Source of the DNA: Betaproteobacteria bacterium
GTDB taxonomy: Bacteria > Pseudomonadota > Gammaproteobacteria > Burkholderiales > Burkholderiaceae_C
NCBI GenBank assembly: GCA_016704535.1
Contig: JADIZZ010000004.1
Span: forward strand, 1-64,000
Length of the DNA: 64,000 nt
Direction: 5' to 3'
Notes under the pieces: generated by a model
The model's input: the letters and a program-made list of their open reading frames with translations, nothing else
What the model was told of the DNA's origin: nothing
Databases searched by the model: none
Part shown: positions 53,505-63,090 of the stretch, piece after piece
Layout: the number at the start of each line of letters is the position of its first letter
How positions within the stretch are numbered: position 1 is the stretch's first letter
Made by a program: the position numbers and the translations under genes

Positions 53505-54341
53505 CTACATGCCCTTGAAGAGGTGCGCGTACAGGCGGCTGGCGACGAGCCTTTCCGGCCGCCCGCGCAGCGTCAGCGTGACCTTGCCCGACTCCTCGCG
53601 CTTGGCGGTGGTGATCGCCCGCACCTGCACGACGGTGCCGCGGTGCACCTGCCAGAAGGTCGCCGGGTCCAGCTGCGGCAGCAGTTCGCGCAGCGACGCG
53701 CGGACGAGGTGTTCACGTTCGGCCGTGATCACGCGCACGTACTTGTCGGCGGCCTCGAAGTACAGCACCTCGGCGATCGGCACCATGTGCACGACGGCGC
53801 CCACCTGGGCCGGAATGACGTCCAGTCGCGGCAGCGTGGCGGCGGCGGGGGTCGCGCCCAGCAGCGCCCGCAACTGAGCCACGGCGCCGTTCAGCATGTC
53901 CTCGCTGCCGCCGGATGGCTGGCGCCGGCGCTCGGCCAGCCGCGCCTGCAGTCGCCCCACGCAGGCAGACAGCCGCGCCGTGTCCACGGGCTTGACCAGG
54001 TAGTCGACGGCCTGGGCGTCGAAGGCCTGCAGCGCGTAGTCGTCGTAGGCGGTGACGAAGACGAGCAGCGGGAAGGGCGCGCCGTCGGCAGGCCAGTCTT
54101 CGGCGAGTGCCTGTGCGGCTTCCAGGCCGGTGGCGCCGGGCATGCGGATGTCGAAGAAGCAGACCTCGGGCCGCAGCGCCAGCGTCTGGGCCGCGGCCTG
54201 CAGGCCATCGCCGACGACGGCCTGCACCTGCAGCTCGGGCCACAGCCGGGCCAGCTCCGTGCGCAGGTGCTCGGCCAGCAGCGGCTCGTCCTCGGCGATC
54301 AGACCAAGGGCTTCGAGGGTGGTGTCGGGGCGCGTCGTCAT
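53505..54341 (-). CDS. LytTR response regulator (AlgR/LytR type)
   Basis: 278 residues. Receiver domain 1-120 with acidic pair AEDEP, phosphoacceptor in FFDIRMPGATG near residue 65, and KPVD lysine (YLVKPVDTA); LytTR DNA-binding domain in the C-terminal 110 residues (VLYFEAADKYVRVITAEREH; LVRASLRELLPQLDPATFWQ; VHRGTVV). It is 5 bp downstream of the LytS-like kinase, forming a two-component pair. Direct targets are not visible. Start at ATG 54341. Confidence 0.92.
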   Translation of the reverse strand: MTTRPDTTLEALGLIAEDEPLLAEHLRTELARLWPELQVQAVVGDGLQAAAQTLALRPEVCFFDIRMPGATGLEAAQALAEDWPADGAPFPLLVFVTAYDDYALQAFDAQAVDYLVKPVDTARLSACVGRLQARLAERRRQPSGGSEDMLNGAVAQLRALLGATPAAATLPRLDVIPAQVGAVVHMVPIAEVLYFEAADKYVRVITAEREHLVRASLRELLPQLDPATFWQVHRGTVVQVRAITTAKREESGKVTLTLRGRPERLVASRLYAHLFKGM

Positions 54342-54346
54342 CGCCT

Positions 54347-55489
54347 TCAGTCCAGCGGCAGCGTCAGGGTGGCCAGCGTGCCCCCTTCGGTCAGGTCGGC
54401 CGGCTCCAGGGTCAACGTGGCGCGCGTACCGTAAAGCGTGGCCAGCCGCGCGCGCACCTGCTCCAGGCCGAAGCCCGTGCTGGCGGTGGCGGCAGACGCC
54501 CTCAGGCCGACGCCGGTATCGAGCACCGTCAGCCGAAGCAGGCCGCCTTCGCGCCGGGCCGCGATCTCGATGCGTCCACCGTCCACCCGCGGTTCCAGAC
54601 CGTGCTTGATGGCGTTTTCCACCAGGGGCTGCAGCAGCAGGGGTGGCACGGGCAGCGTGGCCTGCGCGTCGGGCAATTGCAGCTGCACGGCCAGTCGCGG
54701 GCCCATGCGGATGGCCATCAGCGCCAGGTAATCGTCGAGGTGCCTGAACTCGGCGGCCAGCGGATGCGTGGCCAGGCGCGAAGCGTTCAGCGTGGCGCGC
54801 AGGAAGTTGATCAGGTGGTCGAGCATGGCCTGGGCGCGCTGCGAGTCCAGGCCGATGAGCACACGCAGGTTGGCCAGGGTGTTGAACAGCATGTGCGGCT
54901 CGAGCTGGCTTTGCAGCAGGCGCAACTGGTTCTCGGCGGCCTGGCGCTGCGCGGCCTCGGCCTCGGCGCGGGCGGCCGACAGGCGCTCCAGCGTGCTCAC
55001 CACCACCACGGTGACCACGGTGGCGATGACCGTGATGGCCAGCGTGATGCGTGCCGACGTGCCGAAGTCCAGCAGGCTGGGCGAGCGGTAGCCGGTGAGC
55101 TGGTCGGCCAGCCACATGCCGGCCGGCGGGCCCAGCAGCACGGCCAGCAGTGCGCCAGGCAGCACGCCGCGCCAGCCTATGACGGCAGGGTTGTTCTCGG
55201 TGGGCAGGCCACGTCGGCGCCGCAGGGCGTCGCTCAGCGCCGCCGTCGCGACACGGGTGCCGTCGACGAGCACGGTGCAGGCGATGCCGATGCACAGCGC
55301 ATACACCAGCTTGGGCCAGAAGCCGCGACCGTCCAGGGCGGTCAGCAGCGATGCGATGCTCAGCGAGACGACGGCCAGCACGAGCACGGTGCGCGGCCCT
55401 TCCTCGCGCAGGCGCCGGCGCGCGGTGGCCGCGGCGCCGATGGGGCCTGCCGCAGACGACGCGGCGATGGTGGGCTGGGGGGAGGCCAT
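54347..55489 (-). CDS. LytS-type sensor histidine kinase
   Basis: 380 residues: four hydrophobic segments in the first 190 residues (VLVLAVVSLSIASLLTALDG; LVYALCIGIACTVLVDGT; ARITLAITVIATVVTVVVVS), then the HisKA-less His_kinase domain with phosphoacceptor in LLQSQLEPHMLFNTLANLRV, and an HATPase with PLLLQPLVENAIKHGLEPRV and DTGVGLRA. Partner of the LytTR regulator downstream. Signal unknown. Confidence 0.9.
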   Translation of the reverse strand: MASPQPTIAASSAAGPIGAAATARRRLREEGPRTVLVLAVVSLSIASLLTALDGRGFWPKLVYALCIGIACTVLVDGTRVATAALSDALRRRRGLPTENNPAVIGWRGVLPGALLAVLLGPPAGMWLADQLTGYRSPSLLDFGTSARITLAITVIATVVTVVVVSTLERLSAARAEAEAAQRQAAENQLRLLQSQLEPHMLFNTLANLRVLIGLDSQRAQAMLDHLINFLRATLNASRLATHPLAAEFRHLDDYLALMAIRMGPRLAVQLQLPDAQATLPVPPLLLQPLVENAIKHGLEPRVDGGRIEIAARREGGLLRLTVLDTGVGLRASAATASTGFGLEQVRARLATLYGTRATLTLEPADLTEGGTLATLTLPLD

Positions 55490-55614
55490 GGCGCCGCATT
55501 GTGGGCGCCCGTGTCGGCGCCCAGCTGCTTGCTGCGACCAGGCGGCGCCTACGTTCGCGAAACGATGCCGCCGCGGCGTGGAATGCCGTTGGCCGGCGCC
55601 GGAACAGCGTGCTG

Positions 55615-56118
55615 TCAGGGCGCTGCCAGCCGCGCCCGCAGCGCTTCGATGCGCGCGCGGTTGGCGCCCAGGTCGCTTTCACCCAGGCGCGATGCCGAGC
55701 GCACCTGCACCACGCCGGCGACAGGGTCGAACCAGAACTCGGCGTCGTCGGTGAACTTCATCAGCGGCGTGGTGAAGGTGGTCTGAAGGTAGTCGGGCCG
55801 GGCCAGCACGACCCGCGCACCGGGCGTGCTTTCGACGAGCAGGCGCAGCCGCGTCATCGTCGCCGGGCCGGCGTCGGGCCCGCCGCCCAGCAGCGGCAGC
55901 GGTGCGATGCGCGCGCGCTCGTGCTGCGGATGGTCGGGCCACAGGTCGGCCTGGCTGCTGACGCTGTTGGGCGAGGATGACGGCGCCTTCAGCCGGCCGT
56001 CGCGCACGCCCAGGTCGGTGGGGGCCGTGCCGGCGAGCAGGCCGGACTGGCCAGCGCCAGCCACCAGCAGCGTCAGCACGACGACGACGCCGGCGGCGAT
56101 CAAGATCCAGCGCAGCAC
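55615..56118 (-). CDS. DUF1499 domain protein
   Basis: 167 residues from a GTG at 56118. N-terminal helix (WILIAAGVVVVLTLLVAGAG) anchors it; then PTDLGVRDGRLKAPSSSPNS, the DUF1499 signature (GVxxGxLxPCPxSPNxVSSQ), and LQTTFTTPLMKFTDDAEFWF. Family role is unknown, membrane associated. The start is set by the end of the HerA-like gene at 56132, 13 bp upstream. Confidence 0.82.
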   Translation of the reverse strand: MLRWILIAAGVVVVLTLLVAGAGQSGLLAGTAPTDLGVRDGRLKAPSSSPNSVSSQADLWPDHPQHERARIAPLPLLGGGPDAGPATMTRLRLLVESTPGARVVLARPDYLQTTFTTPLMKFTDDAEFWFDPVAGVVQVRSASRLGESDLGANRARIEALRARLAAP

Positions 56119-56131
56119 GGGGCCGGGCCGC

Positions 56132-57682
56132 TCAACGCCGCTTGCCGCCGAGCAGCGAGCCCAGCACGCCGCGGATGATCTCGCGCCCGACGGCCGAGCC
56201 GATGCTGCGCACGGCTGAAGAAGCTGCCTTTTGCGCCAGGCCCTCGTGGCGGCCGCCGCGCGGGCCGGTGCTGCCGAAGAGCGCATCCTTCAGGCCACCC
56301 ATCAGGCCGCCGCCTTCGTCGGCCGCCGGCGCCGGGGCTGCGGTGCCCGGCAGGCGAGGGGCCGTCGGCGCGCCGCCGTTGCCGGCCGCCGCGTCGGCCC
56401 CGCCGGCTGCACGGCCCTTGATCATCTCGTGCGCCGACTCGCGGTCGACCACCTTCTCGTAGGTGCCTGCGACCAGCGAACCGGCCAGCAGCGCCTGCCG
56501 TTGTGCTGGCGTGATGGGTCCGATCTGGCTGCCCGGTGGCAGCACGTAGACGCGCTCGGTGACGCTGGGCCGGCCCTTGGCATCGAGGAAGCTGACCAGC
56601 GCCTCGCCCACCGCGAGCTCGGTGATCGCGGTGGCCATGTCGCCGATCTTCGGGTTGGCGCGCATGGTCTCGGCGGCGGCCTTCACGGCCTTCTGGTCAC
56701 GCGGCGTGAAGGCGCGCAGCGCGTGCTGCACGCGGTTGCCCAGTTGCGCCAGCACGGTGTCGGGCACGTCCAGCGGGTTCTGCGTCACGAAGTACACACC
56801 CACGCCCTTGCTGCGCACCAGGCGCACCACGAGTTCGATGCGTTCCACCAGTGCGGTCGGTGCGTCCTTGAACAGCAGGTGGGCCTCGTCGAAGAAGAAG
56901 ACGAGCTTGGGTTTCTCGAGGTCGCCCACCTCAGGCAGCAGCTCGAACAGTTCCGACAGCATCCACAGCAGGAAGGTGGCGTAGAGCCTGGGCGCGTTCA
57001 TCAGCTGGTCGGCGGCCAGGATGTTGATGACCCCCTTGCCGTCCACCGTCTGCATGAAGTCCGAAATGTCGAGCATGGGCTCGCCGAAAAACTTGTCGCC
57101 GCCTTGCTCCTCGATCTGCATCAGCCCGCGCTGGATGGCGCCGACGCTGGCCGCGCTGATGTTCCCGTACTCGGTGGTGAACTGCTTGGCGTTTTCGCCG
57201 ACGTACTGCAGTGCGGCGCGCAAGTCCTTCATGTCCAGCAGCAGCAGGCCGTTGTCGTCGCAGATCTTGAACACCAGGCTCAGCACGCCGGCCTGGGTTT
57301 CGTTCAGCGCCAGCATGCGTGTCAGCAGCAGCGGGCCCATGTCCGACACCGTGGCTCGCACCGGGTGACCGGCGGTGCCGAAGACGTCCCACAGCGTGGC
57401 CGGGCAGGTCACGGGTTCGGGCGTGGGCAGGCCGCGTTCTTTCAGGATGGCGGCGATCTTCGGGCTCAGCGTGCCGGGCTGGGTGACGCCGGTGAGGTCG
57501 CCCTTCACGTCTGCCATGAAAACGGGCACGCCGAGCTTGCTGAAGTTCTCGGCCAGGGTCTGCAGCGTGATGGTCTTGCCGGTGCCGGTGGCGCCGGTGA
57601 TCAGGCCGTGGCGGTTGGCCAGCGCGGGCAGCAGGTGGCACTGTATGTCGCCATGCTGGGCGACGAGGATGGGGTCGGGCAT
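56132..57682 (-). CDS. HerA-like helicase/DUF853 ATPase
   Basis: 516 residues. HGLITGATGTGKTITLQTLA is Walker A near residue 40, KPKLVFFFDEAHLLFKDAP Walker B near 255, and SKGVGVYFVTQNPLDVPDTV with the conserved Q-N sensor; the C-terminus has a Gly/Ala-rich linker and the LGGKRR end. Family members (YjgR type) are hexameric ATPases of unknown role, possibly DNA-end processing without a NurA partner. No nuclease gene is adjacent. Start MPDPILVAQHGD (57682). Confidence 0.9.
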   Translation of the reverse strand: MPDPILVAQHGDIQCHLLPALANRHGLITGATGTGKTITLQTLAENFSKLGVPVFMADVKGDLTGVTQPGTLSPKIAAILKERGLPTPEPVTCPATLWDVFGTAGHPVRATVSDMGPLLLTRMLALNETQAGVLSLVFKICDDNGLLLLDMKDLRAALQYVGENAKQFTTEYGNISAASVGAIQRGLMQIEEQGGDKFFGEPMLDISDFMQTVDGKGVINILAADQLMNAPRLYATFLLWMLSELFELLPEVGDLEKPKLVFFFDEAHLLFKDAPTALVERIELVVRLVRSKGVGVYFVTQNPLDVPDTVLAQLGNRVQHALRAFTPRDQKAVKAAAETMRANPKIGDMATAITELAVGEALVSFLDAKGRPSVTERVYVLPPGSQIGPITPAQRQALLAGSLVAGTYEKVVDRESAHEMIKGRAAGGADAAAGNGGAPTAPRLPGTAAPAPAADEGGGLMGGLKDALFGSTGPRGGRHEGLAQKAASSAVRSIGSAVGREIIRGVLGSLLGGKRR

Positions 57683-57766
57683 GGCGGCAAGGCTCCTTAG
57701 GCTGACGTGCCGCGGCAAGTCTAGCCGCTGCCCCGTGCAAGCCGAACCCCTGCGCCGCCGATGTCG

Positions 57767-58930
57767 CTACTGCACGAAACGCCCGTCGCGCCCCACCAGG
57801 GCCAGGTCGACGAAGGTGCAGCCCGTGTGTTCACCCTTGCGCCAGCGCAGCGTGAGCCCGCCGAGGTCGGTCTCGAAGCGTTCCAGCGCCGCCATCAGGC
57901 TGGCGCGGGTGGGGCTCGCGCCGGCGGCGCGCAGCGCGGCAGCCAGCGCCTTGGCGGTCATGTAGCCCTCCAGGCTGCCGTAGGAGAGGGCCTGGCCGGG
58001 TGCGGCGCGCGCCATGCGTTCCTGGTACTCGCGCACCAGCGCCGTCTTGCCCGAGTTCGGGTTGGGCACGATCTGCGCGAAGACCATGCCCTTGGCCAGC
58101 GGCCCCAGCTCGGCAGCCAGGGGTGTCGAGCCCGAGTTGACGCCCCAGAAGGTGATGCGCGAGCCCGCCGCGCGTGCAGTGCGGATCAGCCGCCCGTAGA
58201 GCGTCGGCGAGCCGTGGTTGATGACGAGGTCGACCTTCTGCTGCGCCAGCGCCGCCGCGGCGGCGGCGAGTTGCGCGTCGGTGATGTCGCCGTTGAAGGG
58301 CACGCCGCCGCCGAAGGCCATGCCGCTTGCTGCGGCCAGCTTCTGCACGTTGGCCAGGTGCTCGCGGCCGACGTCGGAATCGGCGTGGAAGAGCGCCACG
58401 CGCTGCAGGCCGATGCGCTTGCCCTGGGTGATGAGGGCACGGAACTCCTCGCGGTGTTCAGCGCGCACGGGGTAGACCAGGGGCTGATGCGGCAGGCGCA
58501 GCCCCGGCGAGCCGGCCATCGGGCCGATGAACGGCACGCCGAGTTCCGTCGCCGCCTTCATCACCGCGGTGCTGGGGCCGCCTTCGATCGAGCCGAAGAG
58601 CACGAACACGCCTTGCTGAACCAGCGCACGCGCGTTGGCCTCGGCCTTGGCGCTGCTGTTCTCGTCGTCCAGCGTACGCAGCACGATGCGCCGCCCATTG
58701 ACGCCCCCGCTCCGGTTGATCGCGTCGACATAGGCCTTGACGCCGGCCAGGGCCTCGCTGCCGTAGACGTTCTTGCCGCCCTGCAGCGTGATGCTCTGGC
58801 CGACGAGGATCTCGTTGCCGCCGATACCGGGCTCGGCCGCGTGGCCGGCCCGGGCCATGACCGCCAGAGGCAGCGCGGGCAGCAGTTGCAGGAGGAGACG
58901 GCGTTCCTGGGCGTGTGCAGGCTTGTTCAT
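57767..58930 (-). CDS. Branched-chain amino acid-type ABC substrate-binding protein
   Basis: 387 residues with signal peptide (RRLLLQLLPALPLAVMARAG, cleavage after GHA) and a type I periplasmic binding fold: ILVGQSITLQGGKNVYGSEA, VYPVRAEHREEFRALITQG, VALFHADSDVGREHLANVQK and EGYMTAKALAAALRAAGAS. It resembles LivK/HtpG-neighbour type receptors, though no transporter genes are adjacent, so it may work as a receptor rather than a transporter component. Four-base overlap with the TPR-like gene upstream (ATGA). Start at 58930. Confidence 0.86.
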   Translation of the reverse strand: MNKPAHAQERRLLLQLLPALPLAVMARAGHAAEPGIGGNEILVGQSITLQGGKNVYGSEALAGVKAYVDAINRSGGVNGRRIVLRTLDDENSSAKAEANARALVQQGVFVLFGSIEGGPSTAVMKAATELGVPFIGPMAGSPGLRLPHQPLVYPVRAEHREEFRALITQGKRIGLQRVALFHADSDVGREHLANVQKLAAASGMAFGGGVPFNGDITDAQLAAAAAALAQQKVDLVINHGSPTLYGRLIRTARAAGSRITFWGVNSGSTPLAAELGPLAKGMVFAQIVPNPNSGKTALVREYQERMARAAPGQALSYGSLEGYMTAKALAAALRAAGASPTRASLMAALERFETDLGGLTLRWRKGEHTGCTFVDLALVGRDGRFVQ

Positions 58931-59799
58931 GACTCGAATGCTGCCAGCGTGGGCCGGCACCAACCCTTGTCGCCTTCGTCGAGCCCTTCGAAAGTCAAGC
59001 GCATCTGTGCCAGAGTTGTCGCGCAGGCGTCGTTGTCACCCGCAGCGCGCTGTGCCAGCGCCAGCACTTCCAGGCCGAAGAAGCGTTCCAGTGGCACGTT
59101 GTCGTGGGCTTGCACGATGTCCAGGCACTGCAAGGCATGGTGGTGCGCCTGCGCTGCGTCGCCGGCCTTCAGCCAGGTCTTGGCCAGGCGGTACTCGGCG
59201 CGCTCGATCTCCAGCCAGGTGCCGGCGCGGGCCCAGAACACGCGGCCGGTGTCGGCGGCCAGGATCATCAGCGCCCGTTCGGCGTCGCTGCGCACGGGCA
59301 GGTCTTCCAGCGTACCGGCCAGGTTGTTGGCCGCGATGGCCAGCGCGCGAACGGCGGGGTCGTCATCGGGCAGGGCATGGGCCGCGACCGCGGCCGTGGC
59401 TTCGTCCAGCAGGGCGCGGGAGCGCGCGGTGTCGTGCGCGTTCACGGCCGCGGCCGTCATCGCGGTGATGCGGGTGGCGTCGCTGGCGGACTGGCCTGCG
59501 CGTTCGTCGGCCAGCCCGCCGGCCAGTTTCAGCACGGCGCCAAAACGCTGCAGCGACTGCGCCGTGGCACTGCCCGCGGCCACCAGCGGCAGCGCCGCCA
59601 GCCGCTGCTGGAAGGCCAGGCCCTCGGCCCAGCGACCCAGGTGCTGGCCGTGCACGTGCTGGGCCAGGAAGGCCAGCGGCACGATCTGGTCTTCTTGCTG
59701 CAGCAGGGTCAGGCCGGGCTCGGCCAGGCGTTCGGCCACGGCCGCGGCCTGCTCGGCGTGGTCGGTCCAGGCCTGGTCCAGAAAGCTGTCGAAGTCCAT
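58927..59799 (-). CDS. TPR-like helical protein, unknown function
   Basis: 290 residues, entirely helical and Ala/Leu/Asp rich (DHAEQAAAVAERLAEPGLTL; DPAVRALAIAANNLAGTLED; AEYRLAKTWLKAGDAAQAHH), with tetratricopeptide-like helical pairs in the second half. No signal peptide, so cytoplasmic. Translationally coupled to the binding protein gene downstream. Start MDFDSFLDQAWTD (59799). No function assigned. Confidence 0.72.
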   Translation of the reverse strand: MDFDSFLDQAWTDHAEQAAAVAERLAEPGLTLLQQEDQIVPLAFLAQHVHGQHLGRWAEGLAFQQRLAALPLVAAGSATAQSLQRFGAVLKLAGGLADERAGQSASDATRITAMTAAAVNAHDTARSRALLDEATAAVAAHALPDDDPAVRALAIAANNLAGTLEDLPVRSDAERALMILAADTGRVFWARAGTWLEIERAEYRLAKTWLKAGDAAQAHHHALQCLDIVQAHDNVPLERFFGLEVLALAQRAAGDNDACATTLAQMRLTFEGLDEGDKGWCRPTLAAFES

Positions 59800-59933
59800 C
59801 CGCGGTCTCCGTCGAGGGGTGCGACAGCTTACGGGCGTCCGGGCGCCGTGGCGAGCCACCCACGGTTGGTGGACGCCGCCGGAGGCCGGCGCGACTAAAA
59901 TCCGCGCTCTTTCACTTCAGCAGCCTCCATCTC

Positions 59934-60653
59934 ATGGCCGGTCATTCCAAGTGGGCCAACATCCAGCACCGCAAGGGCCGGCAGGATGAAAAGCGCGGCA
60001 AGGCCTGGACACGGGTCATCCGCGAGATCATGGTCGCGGCGCGCCTGGGCGGCGGCGACGCCTCGGCCAATCCGCGCCTGCGCCTTGCCATCGAGAAGGC
60101 CAAGGCGGTGAACCTGCCTGTCGACACCGTCAAGCGCAACATCGACAAGGCCACCGGCAACCTCGAAGGCGTGAGCTACGAGGAGATCCGCTACGAGGGC
60201 TACGGCATCGGCGGCGCGGCCATCATCGTCGACTGCATGACCGACAACCGCGTGCGCACCGTGGCCGAGGTGCGCCACGCCTTCAGCAAGTACGGCGGCA
60301 ACATGGGCACCGAAGGCAGCGTGGCCTTCCAGTTCAAGCACTGCGGGCAGCTGATCTTCGCGCCCGGCACGAGCGAGGACAAGGTGATGGAAGTGGCGCT
60401 GGAGGCCGGCGCCGATGACGTGGTCAGCGACGACGACGGCGCCGTCGAGGTGCTGACCGCGCCCACCGGGTTCGAGGCCGTGAAGGCGGCACTGGAGGCT
60501 GCGGGCCTGACGCCCGAGGTGGCCGAAGTGACCTGGCGCGCCGAGAACGACATCACGCTGGAAGGTGAGGACGCTGCGCGCATGCAGAAGCTGCTGGATG
60601 CCATCGAAGACCTGGACGACGTGCAGGACGTCTTCCACAACGCCGTTCTATGA
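59934..60653 (+). CDS. YebC/PmpR family regulator/translation factor
   Basis: 239 residues. MAGHSKWANIQHRKGRQDEK, DASANPRLRLAIEKAKAVNL and GNMGTEGSVAFQFKHCGQLI cover the three YebC domains; acidic C-terminus EDAARMQKLLDAIEDLDDVQ. YebC proteins bind DNA or act in ribosome rescue of proline-rich stalls. It is upstream of purD with a REP-like repeat between, so probably separate transcription. Confidence 0.95.
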   Translation: MAGHSKWANIQHRKGRQDEKRGKAWTRVIREIMVAARLGGGDASANPRLRLAIEKAKAVNLPVDTVKRNIDKATGNLEGVSYEEIRYEGYGIGGAAIIVDCMTDNRVRTVAEVRHAFSKYGGNMGTEGSVAFQFKHCGQLIFAPGTSEDKVMEVALEAGADDVVSDDDGAVEVLTAPTGFEAVKAALEAAGLTPEVAEVTWRAENDITLEGEDAARMQKLLDAIEDLDDVQDVFHNAVL

Positions 60654-60677
60654 GCCCCCACGCTCACTTCGTTCGCT

Positions 60678-60717
60678 GCCCCCCGAGGGGGCTCATGCAG
60701 CGGCCCGGCGAAGCCGG
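60678..60717. repeat. REP-like twin hairpins between yebC and purD
   Basis: GCCCCC-CGA-GGGGGC (60678-60692) and CCGGC-GAA-GCCGG (60705-60717), preceded by CTCACTTCGTTCGCT. This combination is a widespread extragenic repeat in Burkholderiales (known, not checked here) and may end or stabilise the yebC transcript. Confidence 0.7.
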
Positions 60718-60762
60718 TTCCACGCATGGCCTTGATCGCGGTGCGATCGGGCGGAGCCAGCT

Positions 60763-62052
60763 GTGAAGGTGCTCGTCATCGGCGGCGGCGGCCGCGAGCA
60801 CGCGTTGGCTTGGAAGCTGGCGCAGGGTGAACGGGTGCAGCGGGTCTACGTGGCCCCCGGCAACGGCGGCACCGCGCTCGACCCGGCGCTGCACAACGTG
60901 CCGCTTGCCACGCCCGAGGAGCTGGCCGACTTCGTGATGGCCGAGAAGATTGCGCTCACCGTCGTCGGCCCCGAGGCGCCGCTGGCCGCCGGCGTCGTCG
61001 ACCTCTTCCGCGCGCGCGGCCTGCGCATCTTCGGCCCGACCAAGGCCGCGGCGATGCTGGAAAGCAGCAAGGCCTACGCCAAGGCCTTCATGCAACGCCA
61101 CGGCATACCCACGGCGCTGTACGCCACCTTTACCGAAGCCGCCGCGGCGCACGCCCACGTCGACAGGCACGGCGCGCCCATCGTCATCAAGGCCGACGGC
61201 CTGGCCGCCGGCAAGGGCGTGGTGGTGGCCATGACGACCGAAGAGGCGCACGCCGCGATCGACGACATGTTGGGCGGCAATGCACTGGGCGTGCAGTACG
61301 GCGCCGAGGGCGCGCGCGTCGTCATCGAGGAGTTCATGGCCGGCGAAGAGGCCAGCTTCATCGTGCTGTGCGACGGCAAGCACGTGCTGACGCTGGCCAC
61401 CAGCCAGGACCACAAACGCATCGGCGAGGGCGACACCGGCCCCAACACCGGCGGCATGGGCGCGTACTCACCCGCGCCGGTGGTCACGCCCAACGTGCAC
61501 GCCAAGGTGATGCAGGAAATCATCCACCCCACCATCGCTGGCATGGCCAAGGACGGCGTGCCCTACACCGGTTTTCTCTACGCCGGGCTGATGATCGACG
61601 CCCAGGGCCAGCCGCGCACCGTGGAATTCAACTGCCGCCTCGGCGACCCCGAGGCGCAGGTCATCCTGATGCGCCTGAAGAGCGATCTCTTCGAAGTGCT
61701 GATGCATGCCACCGACGGCACGCTCGACCAGGCCGAACTGAGCTGGGACCGCCGCACCGCCTTGGGCGTGGTGATGGCTGCCCACGGCTACCCCCAGGCT
61801 CCGCGCAAGGGGGATGTCATCACCGGTCTGACCGCGCCGGGTGCGGAAGGCGCCGAACTGCAGGTCTTCCACGCCGGCACGGCGCAGCACGATGGCCGCT
61901 TGGTGGTCAACGGTGGGCGTGTACTCTGCGTCACCGCGCTGGGCGACTCGGTGCGGCTCGCGCAGCAGCGGGCGCTGGCCGCAGTGCGCGGCATCCAGTT
62001 CGATGGCGCACAGTGGCGCAACGACATCGGCCACCACGCCATTCGGCATTGA
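60763..62052 (+). CDS. purD: Phosphoribosylamine-glycine ligase
   Basis: 429 residues. MKVLVIGGGGREHALAWKLA, the ATP-grasp loop GAPIVIKADGLAAGKGVVVA, EEFMAGEEASFIVLCDGKHV, TGGMGAYSPAPVVTP and EFNCRLGDPEAQVILMRL (metal/substrate). Ligates glycine to phosphoribosylamine in purine synthesis. GTG start at 60763. Followed by hemF with 114 bp between. Confidence 0.97.
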   Translation: MKVLVIGGGGREHALAWKLAQGERVQRVYVAPGNGGTALDPALHNVPLATPEELADFVMAEKIALTVVGPEAPLAAGVVDLFRARGLRIFGPTKAAAMLESSKAYAKAFMQRHGIPTALYATFTEAAAAHAHVDRHGAPIVIKADGLAAGKGVVVAMTTEEAHAAIDDMLGGNALGVQYGAEGARVVIEEFMAGEEASFIVLCDGKHVLTLATSQDHKRIGEGDTGPNTGGMGAYSPAPVVTPNVHAKVMQEIIHPTIAGMAKDGVPYTGFLYAGLMIDAQGQPRTVEFNCRLGDPEAQVILMRLKSDLFEVLMHATDGTLDQAELSWDRRTALGVVMAAHGYPQAPRKGDVITGLTAPGAEGAELQVFHAGTAQHDGRLVVNGGRVLCVTALGDSVRLAQQRALAAVRGIQFDGAQWRNDIGHHAIRH

Positions 62053-62166
62053 CCGTAACGACGCCGCAGTCCATGCCGGCAAGAGACGCCGCGGCAGCCG
62101 CCGCGGCAGCCGGCCGGCGCTGGTCGCACCCGTGCAACCCCTGCCCACCTTGAACGAGAACCGCAA

Positions 62167-63084
62167 ATGATCGACACCGCCGCCGTGCGCAGCTACCTGC
62201 TGGAGCTGCAGGGCCATATCGTCAGGACCCTGCAGGCCGAGGACGGCAAGGCCTTCCTCAGCGACGGCTGGCAGCGCCCGGCCGGCGGCAAGCTCGAAGG
62301 CGACGGCCTGTCGCAGCTGGTGGAAGAGGGCGGCCTGCTCGAACGCGGTGGCTGCAACTTCAGCCACGTGAAGGGCGCCAGCCTGCCGCCTTCGGCGACG
62401 CAGCACCGCAGCGAACTCGCCGGCGCTCCCTTCGAGGCGCTCGGCGTGTCGCTCGTCATGCACCCACGCAACCCCTACGTGCCCACCGTGCACATGAACG
62501 TGCGTCTGCTGGCGGCCTTTCCGGAAGGCAAGCCGGCCGTGACCTGGTTCGGCGGTGGCATGGACCTCACACCCTACTACGGCTTCGAGGACGACGCGCG
62601 CCACTTCCACCGCGTCAACGCGCAAGCCCTCGCGCCCTTCGGCGACGACAAGTACCCTCGCTTCAAGGTCTGGTGCGACGAGTACTTCTTCCTCAAACAT
62701 CGAAACGAGCCGCGTGGCATCGGCGGTGTCTTCTTCGATGACTTCAACGAAGGCAGCTTCGAAGACGGCTTCGCGATGATGCGTGCCGTGGGCGACGCCT
62801 TCATACCCGCGTACCTGCCGATCGCGCAACGCCGCCGCGAGACGCCTTACGGCGAGCGCCAGCGTGACTTCCAGGCCTACCGGCGCGGGCGTTACGTCGA
62901 GTTCAACCTGGTGTGGGACCGCGGCACGCACTTCGGGCTGCACGGCGGCGGCCGCACCGAGAGCATCCTGATGAGCATGCCGCCCATCGTGAAGTGGCGC
63001 TACGACTGGAAGCCCGAGGCCGGCAGCGAGGAGGCGCGCCTCTACAGCGACTTCCTGCGCCCGCGCGACTGGCTCAACGAATGA
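62167..63084 (+). CDS. hemF: Oxygen-dependent coproporphyrinogen III oxidase
   Basis: 305 residues. NPYVPTVHMNVRLLAAFPEG, WFGGGMDLTPYYGFEDDARH, RNEPRGIGGVFFDDFNEGSF and GRYVEFNLVWDRGTHFGLHG are the HemF blocks, including the signature ending in FNLV-x-D-R-G-T. Converts coproporphyrinogen III to protoporphyrinogen IX using O2, so the organism can make heme aerobically. Nine-base gap to nadD, same operon. Confidence 0.96.
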   Translation: MIDTAAVRSYLLELQGHIVRTLQAEDGKAFLSDGWQRPAGGKLEGDGLSQLVEEGGLLERGGCNFSHVKGASLPPSATQHRSELAGAPFEALGVSLVMHPRNPYVPTVHMNVRLLAAFPEGKPAVTWFGGGMDLTPYYGFEDDARHFHRVNAQALAPFGDDKYPRFKVWCDEYFFLKHRNEPRGIGGVFFDDFNEGSFEDGFAMMRAVGDAFIPAYLPIAQRRRETPYGERQRDFQAYRRGRYVEFNLVWDRGTHFGLHGGGRTESILMSMPPIVKWRYDWKPEAGSEEARLYSDFLRPRDWLNE

Positions 63085-63090
63085 CGCTTC

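Noticed and set aside
53505..55682. Single 725-codon minus-strand frame covering regulator and kinase
   Set aside because: Only its last 278 codons are real (LytTR regulator); the rest is an out-of-frame reading of the LytS kinase gene.
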